DNA from: a virus | Strand: one strand, 5' to 3' | IMG/VR virus record: IMGVR_UViG_3300036766_000678 | Coordinates: 62,001-126,000 of that record | DNA: 64,000 nt | Part shown: positions 9,187 through 18,869 of the stretch, in pieces | Position numbering within the stretch: the stretch's first letter is position 1 | How the letters are laid out: every line of letters begins with the position of its first letter | Notes under the pieces: model-generated | What the model was told of the DNA's origin: nothing | Databases searched by the model: none | Seen by the model: only the letters and a program-made list of their open reading frames with translations | Program-made: the position numbers and the translations under genes

Positions 9187-9689
9187 TAGAGTAATCCTCT
9201 ATTTTTAGAGATTTTTCTATTCCATTTTCTTAATATGTCGCCACTTCTCTTTTTTGCTTCGGGGGTATTCATTCTAATTTTAACAATTTTACTCATTATT
9301 TTTTTATATTTTTTACCCTTTGTACTTTTCCAAAATTTTCTTTTTGCTTTTCTAGATTTAAGACTCCATTGTAATCCCAATCGACTATTAGCTTTGGGAC
9401 AAATATTATATCCTTTCATAAGGTCATAACTCTTATAGTAATCCATCCAATATTGTTCTTTTTTCTCTAATTTTTTCTTAGTTGGATTTTTAATTACTTC
9501 TATTATTTCAAATTCAAATTTATTTTCACCATACTTATTCCATGCCCTCTGAAGAAGAATAGAATGATGATAATTTCCGCGTAATTCTTTTTTATGATCT
9601 AGCCATCTTTTTATAAAATTTATGGCAGACCCAACATAGACCTTACCACTTTTAATGTGTCTAATTTTATAAATACCACTCTGTATCAT
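9186..9689 (-). CDS. GIY-YIG homing endonuclease (167 aa)
   Basis: N-terminal catalytic domain begins SGIYKIRHIKSGKVYVGSA with the GIY and YVG motif pair, then RWLDHKKEL (catalytic Arg) and NKYGENKFEFEII (catalytic Glu). The C-terminus is basic (SLKSRKAKRKFWKS) and fits a DNA-binding NUMOD-like region. It has its own AAAGGT ribosome site and is wedged between two virion genes with a 1 nt overlap at its 3' end. Likely a free-standing mobile gene. Confidence 0.9.
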   Translation of the reverse strand: MIQSGIYKIRHIKSGKVYVGSAINFIKRWLDHKKELRGNYHHSILLQRAWNKYGENKFEFEIIEVIKNPTKKKLEKKEQYWMDYYKSYDLMKGYNICPKANSRLGLQWSLKSRKAKRKFWKSTKGKKYKKIMSKIVKIRMNTPEAKKRSGDILRKWNRKISKNRGLL

Positions 9690-9707
9690 TATTATTTACC
9701 TTTATTT

Positions 9708-11888
9708 TTAACCAAGAATATTCCAAGATGTTCCGTCATAGCCGACAAACTGAGAAGTATTAGAATTAAAAATGATCATTCCTGCTACAGGTGTCAAAGC
9801 ATTCTGTTGTGTTGTATCAAGAGAAGGAAGAACAATCGCCCCATCTGTAATTCCATAATTCAGATATAAACTACCTGAATTAGTTGTGAGATTTACTTCA
9901 GAAATATTCGTAAACCCATGGACAGTGGTATCTAAACGATCAACAATTAAATAATGATCTGCAACTACCTCATTTTCTGCCCTTGCTTGAATCATAACAT
10001 TTGTATTACTTGACATTCGAATACTTGCATCTGTAGTGGTATTATCCCCCGCAGTAAGACGAAGCATGTGTGGAGATTGGAGTTCTACATCCATCTCCAA
10101 ATTTCCACCTGTGATAAAGCGCGTCTTTAAAGTTCCTGCTACATTATATCCACTATCAAAGAAAATACCTGAATAAGATGAAACTACTGCAACACCTTCT
10201 GACGGATCTTGATGCCCTTTGACAACTACTGAAGATCCATTATCTCTAAATCCCTGAACTTTTCCATTAACAAGAAGTCCTTGAGAGGGAGTTGTATTAG
10301 TAATAACTAAAGCATCTGTTGATGGGGTAGTATTAGTAATTGTTTCATTTCCATCAATTGCAGAAGTTCCAGATAAAAATAAATTCTTCCAGCGTTTTGG
10401 AGCAGATCCCAAATTAATACTGTTATCAGATCCTGGAAGAAGTGAAGTATTAATAGCAACAGCAGAAAGATTGCTCAAAGCTTGATTTGCACCAATACTT
10501 CCAGTGTCAAATTCAGTCCATATAGGAGAAGCTTTAGTTCCAGTATTAGAATACAATGCACCAGAAGTGGTATTCATATATAATGAACCAATTTCGGCAA
10601 ATGTGGCCCCAGTTACTGCATTAGTTGGAATACCAGACCCATTCAAAATACAAACTTCATGGTCCATACGAATAGCAGCATTCTTAATTGATAGTTCTAG
10701 ATACCCATTATGGGCTGCACCAAATAAATCCAATCCATAAGTAAATCCACTACCTGATTGTGAATTATTCTGCATTGCCTTAAATGCCGCATTAGCTAAA
10801 GTAACACTACTATCTCCATCAATATACGCAACAACAGCACCATCAGACTCAGTTACACCATCTGTAATCTGAGCAAGAACAGCTCCTTTAGGGTAAGTAG
10901 TTGCTTTAACCCCAGTGACACTATCAGCACCAATGACACCACCAATATAGTTAGAAATTCTAGTAAGTGAGGACCCATGGACATTGCCCATAATAGAAGC
11001 TAAATATTTAGGATTAGTAGATGTATTACTACCTGCGCCAGCACTTAACGTTTCATCACTGGCAATACCTTGATTAGACCCAGAACCAGAATATGTTTCA
11101 GATTGTGTAAGTGAACCTGTTAAAATAAGAGAAACAAAAGTAGGACTAGAGGTGATATTAATATCTTGTGGGGTAGAGAGAGTTATAGCTCCAACACTTG
11201 AACTTGCAATAATTTGATTAGTAGTTCCAGTAATAGATGTAACTGCTCCAGCACCAGTCGCAATTACATTTCCTTTCCATCTAAGATCATCACTACCATC
11301 CGAATCAAGTACATCGTCACCACTACCTGCAAAATTCCTCCAGGCAATAACATCTGTATGTGCCAGTCGTAATACTCCAGTACTTGCAGGAGAGGCTGAA
11401 GCTGTAATAAAATCTGCCGCTTTTGTTTCTCTTATAGCAGTAACATCTCTTGGAAATATAAAATCGTCTGTACCTGTATTGCTTATACTTGCTGGTTTAA
11501 CAATATTGTTAGAAAGAGAACCATTATAATTTAAAGCGACACCCACAGGTCCTTGAAGTTCATTTACATCCTCTGCGGCAAATTCTGAACCTAAACCATT
11601 ATACGATACCAAAATAGCATTTCCATCTTGTGATACATTAAATGTAATAACACCTGTTAAATAATTAACAAGAAACTGTGTTCCCGTTGGGGAACCAACT
11701 GTAATTTCATTATATCCAGGAATTGATACTATAGGAAGAAGTGGGGAGGGTGCTTCAGGAGTTTCAACAAGACGGATAAGTCCAGGGGTCACAACAGCAA
11801 CACCTGTGATTCCGACTACATGACTTTCTGACACAATAGCTTGTGCAATTAAACGCTTATTTACTTTATCAACAAATGGGATGCTCAT
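9708..11888 (-). CDS. large tail fibre/virion protein with shared repeat module (726 aa)
   Basis: Beta-rich, Ser/Thr-rich protein. Residues about 275-420 carry a module (ETLSAGAG, YLASIMGNVHG, YIGGVIGADSVTG, YPKGAVLAQITDGVTESDG, AAHNGYLELSIKNAA) that recurs in the proteins at 32835-34235 and 48593-49360. A second motif, AINTSLLPGSDNSINLGS then KRWKNLF, also occurs in the 855-aa protein at 29555. The C-terminal segment (NSNTSQFVGYDGTSWNIL) is typical of fibre tips or chaperone-less knobs. Probable fibre; not tied to a named family. Confidence 0.75.
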   Translation of the reverse strand: MSIPFVDKVNKRLIAQAIVSESHVVGITGVAVVTPGLIRLVETPEAPSPLLPIVSIPGYNEITVGSPTGTQFLVNYLTGVITFNVSQDGNAILVSYNGLGSEFAAEDVNELQGPVGVALNYNGSLSNNIVKPASISNTGTDDFIFPRDVTAIRETKAADFITASASPASTGVLRLAHTDVIAWRNFAGSGDDVLDSDGSDDLRWKGNVIATGAGAVTSITGTTNQIIASSSVGAITLSTPQDINITSSPTFVSLILTGSLTQSETYSGSGSNQGIASDETLSAGAGSNTSTNPKYLASIMGNVHGSSLTRISNYIGGVIGADSVTGVKATTYPKGAVLAQITDGVTESDGAVVAYIDGDSSVTLANAAFKAMQNNSQSGSGFTYGLDLFGAAHNGYLELSIKNAAIRMDHEVCILNGSGIPTNAVTGATFAEIGSLYMNTTSGALYSNTGTKASPIWTEFDTGSIGANQALSNLSAVAINTSLLPGSDNSINLGSAPKRWKNLFLSGTSAIDGNETITNTTPSTDALVITNTTPSQGLLVNGKVQGFRDNGSSVVVKGHQDPSEGVAVVSSYSGIFFDSGYNVAGTLKTRFITGGNLEMDVELQSPHMLRLTAGDNTTTDASIRMSSNTNVMIQARAENEVVADHYLIVDRLDTTVHGFTNISEVNLTTNSGSLYLNYGITDGAIVLPSLDTTQQNALTPVAGMIIFNSNTSQFVGYDGTSWNILG

Positions 11889-11903
11889 ATTTTTATCCTC
11901 TTA

Positions 11904-13382
11904 TTATGCTACTGAAATTGCTAATGTGCCTGGAGTGGTATAGGCTAATTTTCCGATTATTAGGCGTTGCGACGGTGGAATAGTGGTAGTGGTTGCCCCA
12001 ATAGTGGATGAAACAGTGAGTGAGTCAATTAGTACGGCATCAACTCCAGGCACCAACTCCTCGATCACGACCACATCACTTAAATCAATGACCGCGCCAA
12101 GTCCAAGTCCATTAATATATAGGCTGAGCGCAGTCTGTACATCTGTGACTACATTAGCGGAAATAAATCCTGGCAATACTAAAATTGAATTCGTAACCGA
12201 AATGAACGCTTCTAAAGCCTCTTTTACAAGTATGTCTGAAGCAACAATATGATTAGAATCATTATTAAAAAGGGCTTGAAGTGTCTCAATCAAACTATCA
12301 TATGTATAAGAAATTGTAATAACTGTATTATTATCTGGATTAGTACCTGCTGGAATCCATTCAATATAACTAGCTGCATCTGTACTACCTGCAAATAAAG
12401 TGTTTGGATTCTCCACAAAATTATAATCTACGGTTGGAGTAAAAACATGACCAGAAACACTTGCCACTACACCAGTAACAGATCCAACTGATAAGGCAGG
12501 TTGATGATTTAATATAAAAGATTGTGATCCTGTTGTTGAATACATTGGAGTATCAGAAACCGTTGTTAAAATTTGACCCTTAATATAAACATCGACAGAC
12601 CCACCAAATTGATCTCGTTGCATTTCAGGATCATTGGGGCCAACTACAATAGCTTGTTGCACACTTGGGTTTGTATTTACTAAAGAGATAATTCCATTAG
12701 GAGTACCAACATTGTTACCCTCCAGTTTAATCTGTATACGTGCTGCAAAGGCTGTGTTACTTTCAATGTCAGTGCCTCCTGTGGTGGAGACCGTGTTTAT
12801 TACACTGTCAATACCAGGAACAGAAGATACAAGAGAAGTAATTGTCTGTGCTCCAACGTTGCCCACAATTCCGATTGTTTGACACGATATTGTAGTTGAC
12901 TGTTCATAAAAACCTGAAACTGGGTTAAAGTAGCTGGGCGCGAGAGAAGGAGTAAATGTTACTCCTGCTGTAGTAGCAAAACTAACAGCGGGAGATTGCG
13001 AAGTTGCTAAAGTAGAAACTGTTGTTCCAGCATTAACGTTAATAATTGGGCTACTGGTAGTATATGTTCTAATTCGGAATGTAATATTTCCAACAGAAGC
13101 ACTTCCTGAATTTCTGGTCAATCCATAATTAAGTGCTAGGTTGTCCAAATCTGAGGGTGTAAGAATTGCTGCGTTAACAGCGAAACTTTGGACATCCTGA
13201 GTATATTGAATTGACGAAAAAACTGACTGAGAAGTTCCATCTTGTGCCGATAACTGATTGGCAACAGTGCTACAAATTACGTCCGAAACAACACTCCCAG
13301 AATTTGTTGCAATATTTGGACGCTTAGTTTGCAAAAATGAAAGCATCGAATTTAAAATTTGCGAAAATGTTGGAAGTGCCAT
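11904..13382 (-). CDS. baseplate J-like (gp6/gp47 family) protein (492 aa)
   Basis: Baseplate wedge component that forms the ring joining hub and fibres. Features that match the family are the N-terminal MLSFLQTKRPNIATNSGSVVSDVI, the conserved core with NVNAGTTV, QTITSLVSSVPGIDSVINTVSTTGGTDIESN and FAARIQIKLEGNNVGTPNG, and VVGPNDPEMQRDQFGGSVDVYIKG. Length is typical. It follows the gp25-like gene, the order found in many myoviruses. Confidence 0.85.
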   Translation of the reverse strand: MALPTFSQILNSMLSFLQTKRPNIATNSGSVVSDVICSTVANQLSAQDGTSQSVFSSIQYTQDVQSFAVNAAILTPSDLDNLALNYGLTRNSGSASVGNITFRIRTYTTSSPIINVNAGTTVSTLATSQSPAVSFATTAGVTFTPSLAPSYFNPVSGFYEQSTTISCQTIGIVGNVGAQTITSLVSSVPGIDSVINTVSTTGGTDIESNTAFAARIQIKLEGNNVGTPNGIISLVNTNPSVQQAIVVGPNDPEMQRDQFGGSVDVYIKGQILTTVSDTPMYSTTGSQSFILNHQPALSVGSVTGVVASVSGHVFTPTVDYNFVENPNTLFAGSTDAASYIEWIPAGTNPDNNTVITISYTYDSLIETLQALFNNDSNHIVASDILVKEALEAFISVTNSILVLPGFISANVVTDVQTALSLYINGLGLGAVIDLSDVVVIEELVPGVDAVLIDSLTVSSTIGATTTTIPPSQRLIIGKLAYTTPGTLAISVA

Positions 13383-13392
13383 AATATTATCC

Positions 13393-13869
13393 TTAAATGT
13401 TTCCTATTTCTATACCTGTTGTGATTTCTTGCCCTGAAGCACTTATAATTGTTAACAATGAACTAATACTAGTTAACCCCGAAATGTTCGTACTTAACGA
13501 ATGGAGTGTCTGTACAATCTCAGCAGGATTTGATCTATTTTGGGTAAGAAGGAAAAGTATCTGAAGGGCAGTTGTTATTTGATCTTGTACTGTTGCAGAT
13601 AACGTGTTTGGATTTAATTTATTGCCTATTAATACCTGTAAAGTTGTGCCATATAAAGGAAATAAAATATTAGCCCCCTGTTCTGTAAGGAGCACCTTCT
13701 GGACATCTTGTGTAGTTTCTTCAAGACCTGTTACTAAACTAAAATCTTGGTTTGGCCCTATTTGAAGATCATTTGTTCCTTCTCCAAAAAAGCTCTGGAT
13801 TCCAGGCAACGGCTGTGGAAAGTTTGGCCCCACAGGATTTGTTAATGTTATAAGTTGTAAGTCACTCAT
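13393..13869 (-). CDS. baseplate wedge protein, gp25/gpW-like (158 aa)
   Basis: Residues about 40-100 contain the gp25-family signature: DFSLVTGLEETTQDVQKVLL followed by TEQGANILFPLYGTTLQ. Family members nucleate sheath assembly on the baseplate. The gene lies directly before the J-like protein in transcript order and overlaps the end of an inserted HNH gene by 4 nt. Confidence 0.85.
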   Translation of the reverse strand: MSDLQLITLTNPVGPNFPQPLPGIQSFFGEGTNDLQIGPNQDFSLVTGLEETTQDVQKVLLTEQGANILFPLYGTTLQVLIGNKLNPNTLSATVQDQITTALQILFLLTQNRSNPAEIVQTLHSLSTNISGLTSISSLLTIISASGQEITTGIEIGNI

Positions 13870-14555
13870 TTTTTCCTCTTCTTTTTATCTTTTAATCTAA
13901 ATTTTTCTAAAAGCTTACCGTACCATTCTGAAACTTCTAGTAAATCACAACTATTACTTTTTGAAAAATTATCATGAGGAATCAAATATTGAAGATTCCA
14001 TGATACATGTAAACCAGAAATTTCATCCCCAAGTAAAGGAATATAATGATCTCCTTGCATTCCATCTGGTTTATTTATATAAAATTCATTTATTTTATTC
14101 CAATCTGTCCAAGCTACAACTCTAAGTTGCCTATTTGTTTCAGATTTTATTTTAGTTGCCTTAACTGATTCAGGATGCTTTTTTCTCCATTTTCGAACCT
14201 TTTCATTTACATGTTCTTGATGTTCCTGAACCCATTCTTTAGATCTTTTTAAACATTCTTCTCTATGACTCTTATAATAATCTCTATTCTTTTTATTAAT
14301 TTCATCTCTATGTTCTTCAATATATTCATGTTGTTGTTCGAGTATTTGGTCTCTTTTTGCCTCATATCTTTCTTTACCATATGCTATAATTTCTTTTTGA
14401 TGCTTTTCTTTATATTCTTGTTGTAATTCTCGGTTACATTCAGTACACATACCATTTTTAACTCTACCAACTATAAAGGTATCATGGCCATGCACACAAA
14501 ATTGTTTCAGAGGATTTTTACTTCCTTTTGGCCTACCTACTTTCTTTCTAGTCAC
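13866..14555 (-). CDS. HNH homing endonuclease, family A (229 aa)
   Basis: Starts with GTG preceded by AAGGAG. The N-terminus has the module QFCVHGHDTFIVGR plus CTEC, followed by about 90 residues of charged coiled helix (YKEKHQKEII...). The C-terminus carries GDHYIPLLGDEISGLHVSWN and EWYGKLLEKFRLK. It is the same family as 1546, 34342, 47653 and 54961. It is inserted between a baseplate gene and gp25-like gene. Confidence 0.87.
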   Translation of the reverse strand: MTRKKVGRPKGSKNPLKQFCVHGHDTFIVGRVKNGMCTECNRELQQEYKEKHQKEIIAYGKERYEAKRDQILEQQHEYIEEHRDEINKKNRDYYKSHREECLKRSKEWVQEHQEHVNEKVRKWRKKHPESVKATKIKSETNRQLRVVAWTDWNKINEFYINKPDGMQGDHYIPLLGDEISGLHVSWNLQYLIPHDNFSKSNSCDLLEVSEWYGKLLEKFRLKDKKKRKK

Positions 14556-14566
14556 TTACTTTCTCC

Positions 14567-15076
14567 TTAAGAATTCGAACAAACCGAATCAATATTATCT
14601 AAAATTGTTTGGGCTTGGTTTACAAATGCCTGTAACTGTATTACATAATCTGAAATTGTATTCCTTACATACTGCCTTCTATTATATTCATTAATCAAAT
14701 TCTGTAAACCTGCCAAAAATTTTGTCACAGAACCACCAGCAGGAATTCCTGGAATAGTAGGCATAGCATTTTCAGCTCGCTGCAAAAGTTGGGTAATAGC
14801 GGGACAAGTAGCATATCCAGACATAGGACCAAAAACCACATTAAGATCTGACTGAATCTTATTCTTTATTGTTGCTACTGTTTGAATTTCTAATTGAACA
14901 AAAGCATTTATAATATCAAGGGCTATAATCTCTGCTCCTAATGCTGCAATTGCTCCATTAGCCAATAAAATCTGACTATTCAAAAAAGTTTTAAAAGTAC
15001 TTCTTAAAATAGCATTTTGACAGAGGATAGTTTTAATAAATTGCACTACACATTGAGCAAGAGCAGGAGTAGGCAT
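14567..15076 (-). CDS. baseplate-region protein (169 aa)
   Basis: Predominantly helical protein (MPTPALAQCVVQFIKTILCQNAILRSTF...LDNIDSVCSNS) with two terminal cysteines regions. It lies between the spike-like and the gp25-like genes, so a baseplate role is likely. No named family recognised. Confidence 0.6.
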   Translation of the reverse strand: MPTPALAQCVVQFIKTILCQNAILRSTFKTFLNSQILLANGAIAALGAEIIALDIINAFVQLEIQTVATIKNKIQSDLNVVFGPMSGYATCPAITQLLQRAENAMPTIPGIPAGGSVTKFLAGLQNLINEYNRRQYVRNTISDYVIQLQAFVNQAQTILDNIDSVCSNS

Positions 15077-15081
15077 ATTCC

Positions 15082-16188
15082 TTATCCCCCTATAAAAACA
15101 GATGTACTACCAGACGAAATCTTAGATGTTAAAGAAGGGGGGGCTATTGGTGATTGTGCTAAAAATGCTGTTCCTAATGCCCCTAATTGTGACTGTAACA
15201 CAGGACTTCCACCTTGAAACCCAGAAAGTGCTGTAAAAAATCCCTGTATTGCATTTATAAATTTCCAGTAAATTGGATCGACTACAAGAGCAGATGTTGT
15301 AGAATCAGTAATTCGGGCAGCACCCAATGTTCCAAAATTTATATCAATCGTACCAGTCCCAGATAAAGTGATATCTGCTATACTAGTAAAACCAGCACCT
15401 ATAACTTGCAAAGAACAAATTCCTACAGGAAGCATTGTAAGAGAACACTGAGAAATGCCCGTACCTACTATAGTATTTCCTAAAGAAAGATACCCAAGAG
15501 GGGTCATTTTTAATTCACAAATTGGAATAGGAGGTACAACACTTGGAAGCCCTGTTGGAAGAGCTATCTGAGTAGCAACACTAAGTCCCTCATCAATACC
15601 TGTAAGGATATTTCTTGTAAAATTAAAAGAACTCTGAGTATTTAAAATAGGATGTGGATTAGACTCAAAAAAACCATTATTACCAGTAAGAATTACCTCA
15701 TGATCATCATCTGCACTTGTCCCACCAACAATGAGCTTTTCCCCCATGGACCCAGAACTAATCTTAGCTACACCATTATTGCCTAAGAATAAACTGGCAC
15801 CAAAACCTGGAATTAATTGGCCTGTAGGAGAAAGAGGACCAGTGGATTCCATAAATATTTCACCATCTAAAATAGAATTAGAATGATTGGCAATATCTAA
15901 AGTAGGATCACCTGTAGAAGGAATAAAACCTGCGTATTGCTGATTGGCAGTAAGAAAATCAAAGGGTTCACGAAGAACAGAAATGATATATGCTGAATAA
16001 TCCTCTAATTGAAGTACTAAAACAATACTTCCAATCAAAGGAGCACTCTGATCTTTAAGAGCATTGGGTAATTGAACCCCTACCATGTTATACCCTTCTG
16101 GGATCTGCATCACAGTATATTGCCTAGGATTTACTTCATCTTTATTTAAAATTTGACCTTGGAAAATAGAATAATTACCATTAGGCAT
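15082..16188 (-). CDS. putative baseplate spike / gpV-like protein (368 aa)
   Basis: Beta-rich protein with an N-terminal segment resembling an OB-fold (GQILNKDEVNPRQYTVMQIPEG...GSIVLVLQLEDYSAYIISVLREP), then a glycine-rich repetitive beta region (LFLGNNGVAKISSGSMGEK, GYLSLGNTIVGTG, GTIDINFGTLGAARI). This arrangement resembles tail spikes that puncture the cell envelope. ATG at 16188 (GGTGG upstream) is preferred over a TTG five codons earlier. Call rests on fold-like features and position after the hub gene. Confidence 0.55.
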   Translation of the reverse strand: MPNGNYSIFQGQILNKDEVNPRQYTVMQIPEGYNMVGVQLPNALKDQSAPLIGSIVLVLQLEDYSAYIISVLREPFDFLTANQQYAGFIPSTGDPTLDIANHSNSILDGEIFMESTGPLSPTGQLIPGFGASLFLGNNGVAKISSGSMGEKLIVGGTSADDDHEVILTGNNGFFESNPHPILNTQSSFNFTRNILTGIDEGLSVATQIALPTGLPSVVPPIPICELKMTPLGYLSLGNTIVGTGISQCSLTMLPVGICSLQVIGAGFTSIADITLSGTGTIDINFGTLGAARITDSTTSALVVDPIYWKFINAIQGFFTALSGFQGGSPVLQSQLGALGTAFLAQSPIAPPSLTSKISSGSTSVFIGG

Positions 16189-16189
16189 T

Positions 16190-18358
16190 TTATTTACCAC
16201 CAAATTTTCTTTCTAAATCTGCTAAAACTGGGAGTTGCTCAACATTAAGAACTACAATGGAATTATCTTGTCCAAGTAGAAATTCTGCATCTCGAACATA
16301 AGTAATACCAAGTGTCATTGTTGCTGTACCTGTTACAGAAATTTGTTTTGAAATATTAGAAATATAACCAAACCTATAATTTGTCTCATCTAAAAAAGTA
16401 TACCCAACATGTATAGATGGATCAAAATCACAAACAACTGTCATAGTTTTTAATCTGGCATTTAAAATTCTAAGAAGATATCTACAATACTCAAAAAGAC
16501 CATTAGTTTTATTATCATTAATTGAGGATTCGGTAGATTTTTTAAGATTAACATTTGGATTTGCTACGGTACTTGATTCAATAAGTCCAAATTGATCCAG
16601 AAGCTTGCCATCACAATATCCAAATTGTTCTAAATTACTAACTACTGGTAAACCATTTATTGAGAATCCAGTAAATAGTTTAGTAATTAGATTGTCTGTT
16701 GTTTCTGAATAAGTATTTGAAATTATATTTAAAGTGCTACTTCTAACCATACTCACGTCAAGCCTATTAGTTGCCGTCTGTTCTCCTTTAGGGTCAAAAA
16801 TTTTAGCATTATTATATTGTGGTGCCCTAATTAAAAATTGGCCATAGGAGGTTTCAAAAATCTCGACAAAAGTAATCTTTCGAATTTCTTCTAAAATTTC
16901 ATGCGGTGTTTTAAGATCGGGACTAAATTTTGTAGTAAAAACAGAATCCAAAAATTTAAAATAAGCTTGTAAACCCTGTACATCGACATCAAAAATTACA
17001 GGTGAAAAAGTATCTAAAGTACCGACTTGCCCTGATAATTTAGCTAACGCACTTTGAAATTGCTCAGGAGGAATTCCAAGATTAGTGGTTGTAAATCCAA
17101 CTTGTGACGAAATTTGAGAAGGTGCAGTTAAAGCAAAAGTAGTTATATCCTGTGGTTCGAGATATTCAAATGCCCTTCTTTTCATCACACAAGATAGCAA
17201 GTATTGAGGAATATTAAATAGATTTGCTGGATAGGTATTTCCTACAATTAAAGAAGAAATATTAAAAAAACTATTATCTAATGTTGTAACCCCATTAACT
17301 GTGCTTATATCATTAAAGTCAATTCTAAATACTAAATCAAATAAATCCCTTACAATAGCAGAAATTGGCTTACCAGCAAATACCGTTTGAAAACCAGAAA
17401 CTGCCTTTGCATTTAAAAGTTGCCCCTGCTGATATAATGCTCCAGTAAGATAAGAAGGCTTTATCAAACGTCTAGTACATCCAAATAATCTAGACCAGCC
17501 ATTTCCTGATAGCATAATCCTATCAACTTGATTGATAGCCCGAATAGGTGTCTTTTTAGTTACAAATCCATTAAGATCATTAGTAAAAAGAGGTTGACCA
17601 TTTAACATGGGAGAATTAAGAACAGTCTCATATTTAAAATTAGGATCATCTGGACTTAAGCCATTACCAGGGGGGGAAATAGTGCTTGTTCCTTGAACAA
17701 AAATTGGCAATGGATTATTAGGCAATGGTGGCTGATTTGTTGTAAAAGTTCCTACAACATCTGTTATTGGGGTAGTATTTTTATAAATATAGACGGAAAT
17801 AAAATCATACTCTTGAATCAAATCACTCAATCGTAATCCTGGAACCTGCGGTAATACACCAGTCAAGGCTGGATTCTGAACTGTAAGTCCTGCATAACCT
17901 TTACCCCTATTCTTTTTTGCAGAAATAATATTATCAATAGGTAATGTAAGATCCCTTAAAGTATCAGAATTTGCTTCATATACTGCCAATCTAGTAATTG
18001 AATCTGTTGACGTAGAAAAAGCAAGCCCTGTTGTTTTACCACCTTCGGGGGCTGGAACTTTTAATTTATTATCAATTGTTGAAAAGCTTAATGCTAAATC
18101 CTGTAACTCTAAATTCCAAGAATATGTAGTCTCATCTATATTTTGAGAAACACTATAAGAAACTACAAAAGGAGAAATATCATATTTAGTAAAATACAGA
18201 GTATCATTTAATACTGTCGCATAAGCATCAAATGAGACTAATCCAGGAACTGAGGGATTAGGATTTGATATAATAACAGGATCAAATGGGGGTGTATATT
18301 TATAAAGAAATACCTTTGTAATAAGATATTCTATGTTAGTTTGGTTATTATCAGCCAT
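16190..18358 (-). CDS. putative baseplate hub protein (722 aa)
   Basis: Large protein starting MADNNQTNIEYLITKVFLYKY, directly downstream of the tape measure and the small post-tape-measure gene. This position in contractile-tail phages usually holds the hub (gp27/gpD type). Segments such as NLELQDLALSF and the C-terminal TMTVVCDFDPSIHVGYTF...YISNISKQISVTGTATMTLGITYV resemble the hub C-terminal barrels. No lysozyme motif is seen. Family assignment is inferred from position and these segments. Confidence 0.6.
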   Translation of the reverse strand: MADNNQTNIEYLITKVFLYKYTPPFDPVIISNPNPSVPGLVSFDAYATVLNDTLYFTKYDISPFVVSYSVSQNIDETTYSWNLELQDLALSFSTIDNKLKVPAPEGGKTTGLAFSTSTDSITRLAVYEANSDTLRDLTLPIDNIISAKKNRGKGYAGLTVQNPALTGVLPQVPGLRLSDLIQEYDFISVYIYKNTTPITDVVGTFTTNQPPLPNNPLPIFVQGTSTISPPGNGLSPDDPNFKYETVLNSPMLNGQPLFTNDLNGFVTKKTPIRAINQVDRIMLSGNGWSRLFGCTRRLIKPSYLTGALYQQGQLLNAKAVSGFQTVFAGKPISAIVRDLFDLVFRIDFNDISTVNGVTTLDNSFFNISSLIVGNTYPANLFNIPQYLLSCVMKRRAFEYLEPQDITTFALTAPSQISSQVGFTTTNLGIPPEQFQSALAKLSGQVGTLDTFSPVIFDVDVQGLQAYFKFLDSVFTTKFSPDLKTPHEILEEIRKITFVEIFETSYGQFLIRAPQYNNAKIFDPKGEQTATNRLDVSMVRSSTLNIISNTYSETTDNLITKLFTGFSINGLPVVSNLEQFGYCDGKLLDQFGLIESSTVANPNVNLKKSTESSINDNKTNGLFEYCRYLLRILNARLKTMTVVCDFDPSIHVGYTFLDETNYRFGYISNISKQISVTGTATMTLGITYVRDAEFLLGQDNSIVVLNVEQLPVLADLERKFGGK

Positions 18359-18360
18359 AA

Positions 18361-18858
18361 TTAGAATTTCTGCAATAGGCTAGTAATTTTTGCATTAGCC
18401 TGATTTAAAGGAATATTTAAAATAGTCTGTAATCGACCAATGGCTCCTAATACAAGACCATTATTTGTAGTAGAAATAGAAAAATCTTCGATAGCAAACT
18501 CTTGACCCGTTAAGAGTTGAAAATTTAGTGTGTATGTAAATTCATTTAAATGCCCCGTAGAAGCTTCAACATCTAACAGAGTGATAAAACCTTGATAAAG
18601 ACGAGTTTTATAAAAAAGAGTACTCGACTTATTATTTTTTTCATACTGTTGCTTAAGGAATAAAAGTTCTTGATAAGCTGTTTGGCCAGCGGAAGCACCT
18701 GATAAGACAAGCATTTCAGGGGCATTATACCAAACTTGATATTGTACACCGCTCTGAGTTGGTAAAGGGGCAAAACTTACATTCTTTGTAATCTTCATGT
18801 TACGAGGATTTACAAAGAACCGAAGATTATTAAGAGTTAATGGGTATATAGAAGCCAT
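18361..18858 (-). CDS. tail protein following the tape measure (165 aa)
   Basis: Begins MASIYPLTLNNLRFFVNPRNM and contains a beta-strand-rich core (TRLYQGFITLLDVEASTG, FTYTLNFQLLTG). Small proteins between tape measure and hub in myoviruses are commonly baseplate or tail-tip components (LysM-like gp53 type). That is positional inference. Confidence 0.55.
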   Translation of the reverse strand: MASIYPLTLNNLRFFVNPRNMKITKNVSFAPLPTQSGVQYQVWYNAPEMLVLSGASAGQTAYQELLFLKQQYEKNNKSSTLFYKTRLYQGFITLLDVEASTGHLNEFTYTLNFQLLTGQEFAIEDFSISTTNNGLVLGAIGRLQTILNIPLNQANAKITSLLQKF

Positions 18859-18869
18859 GTTATTTACCT

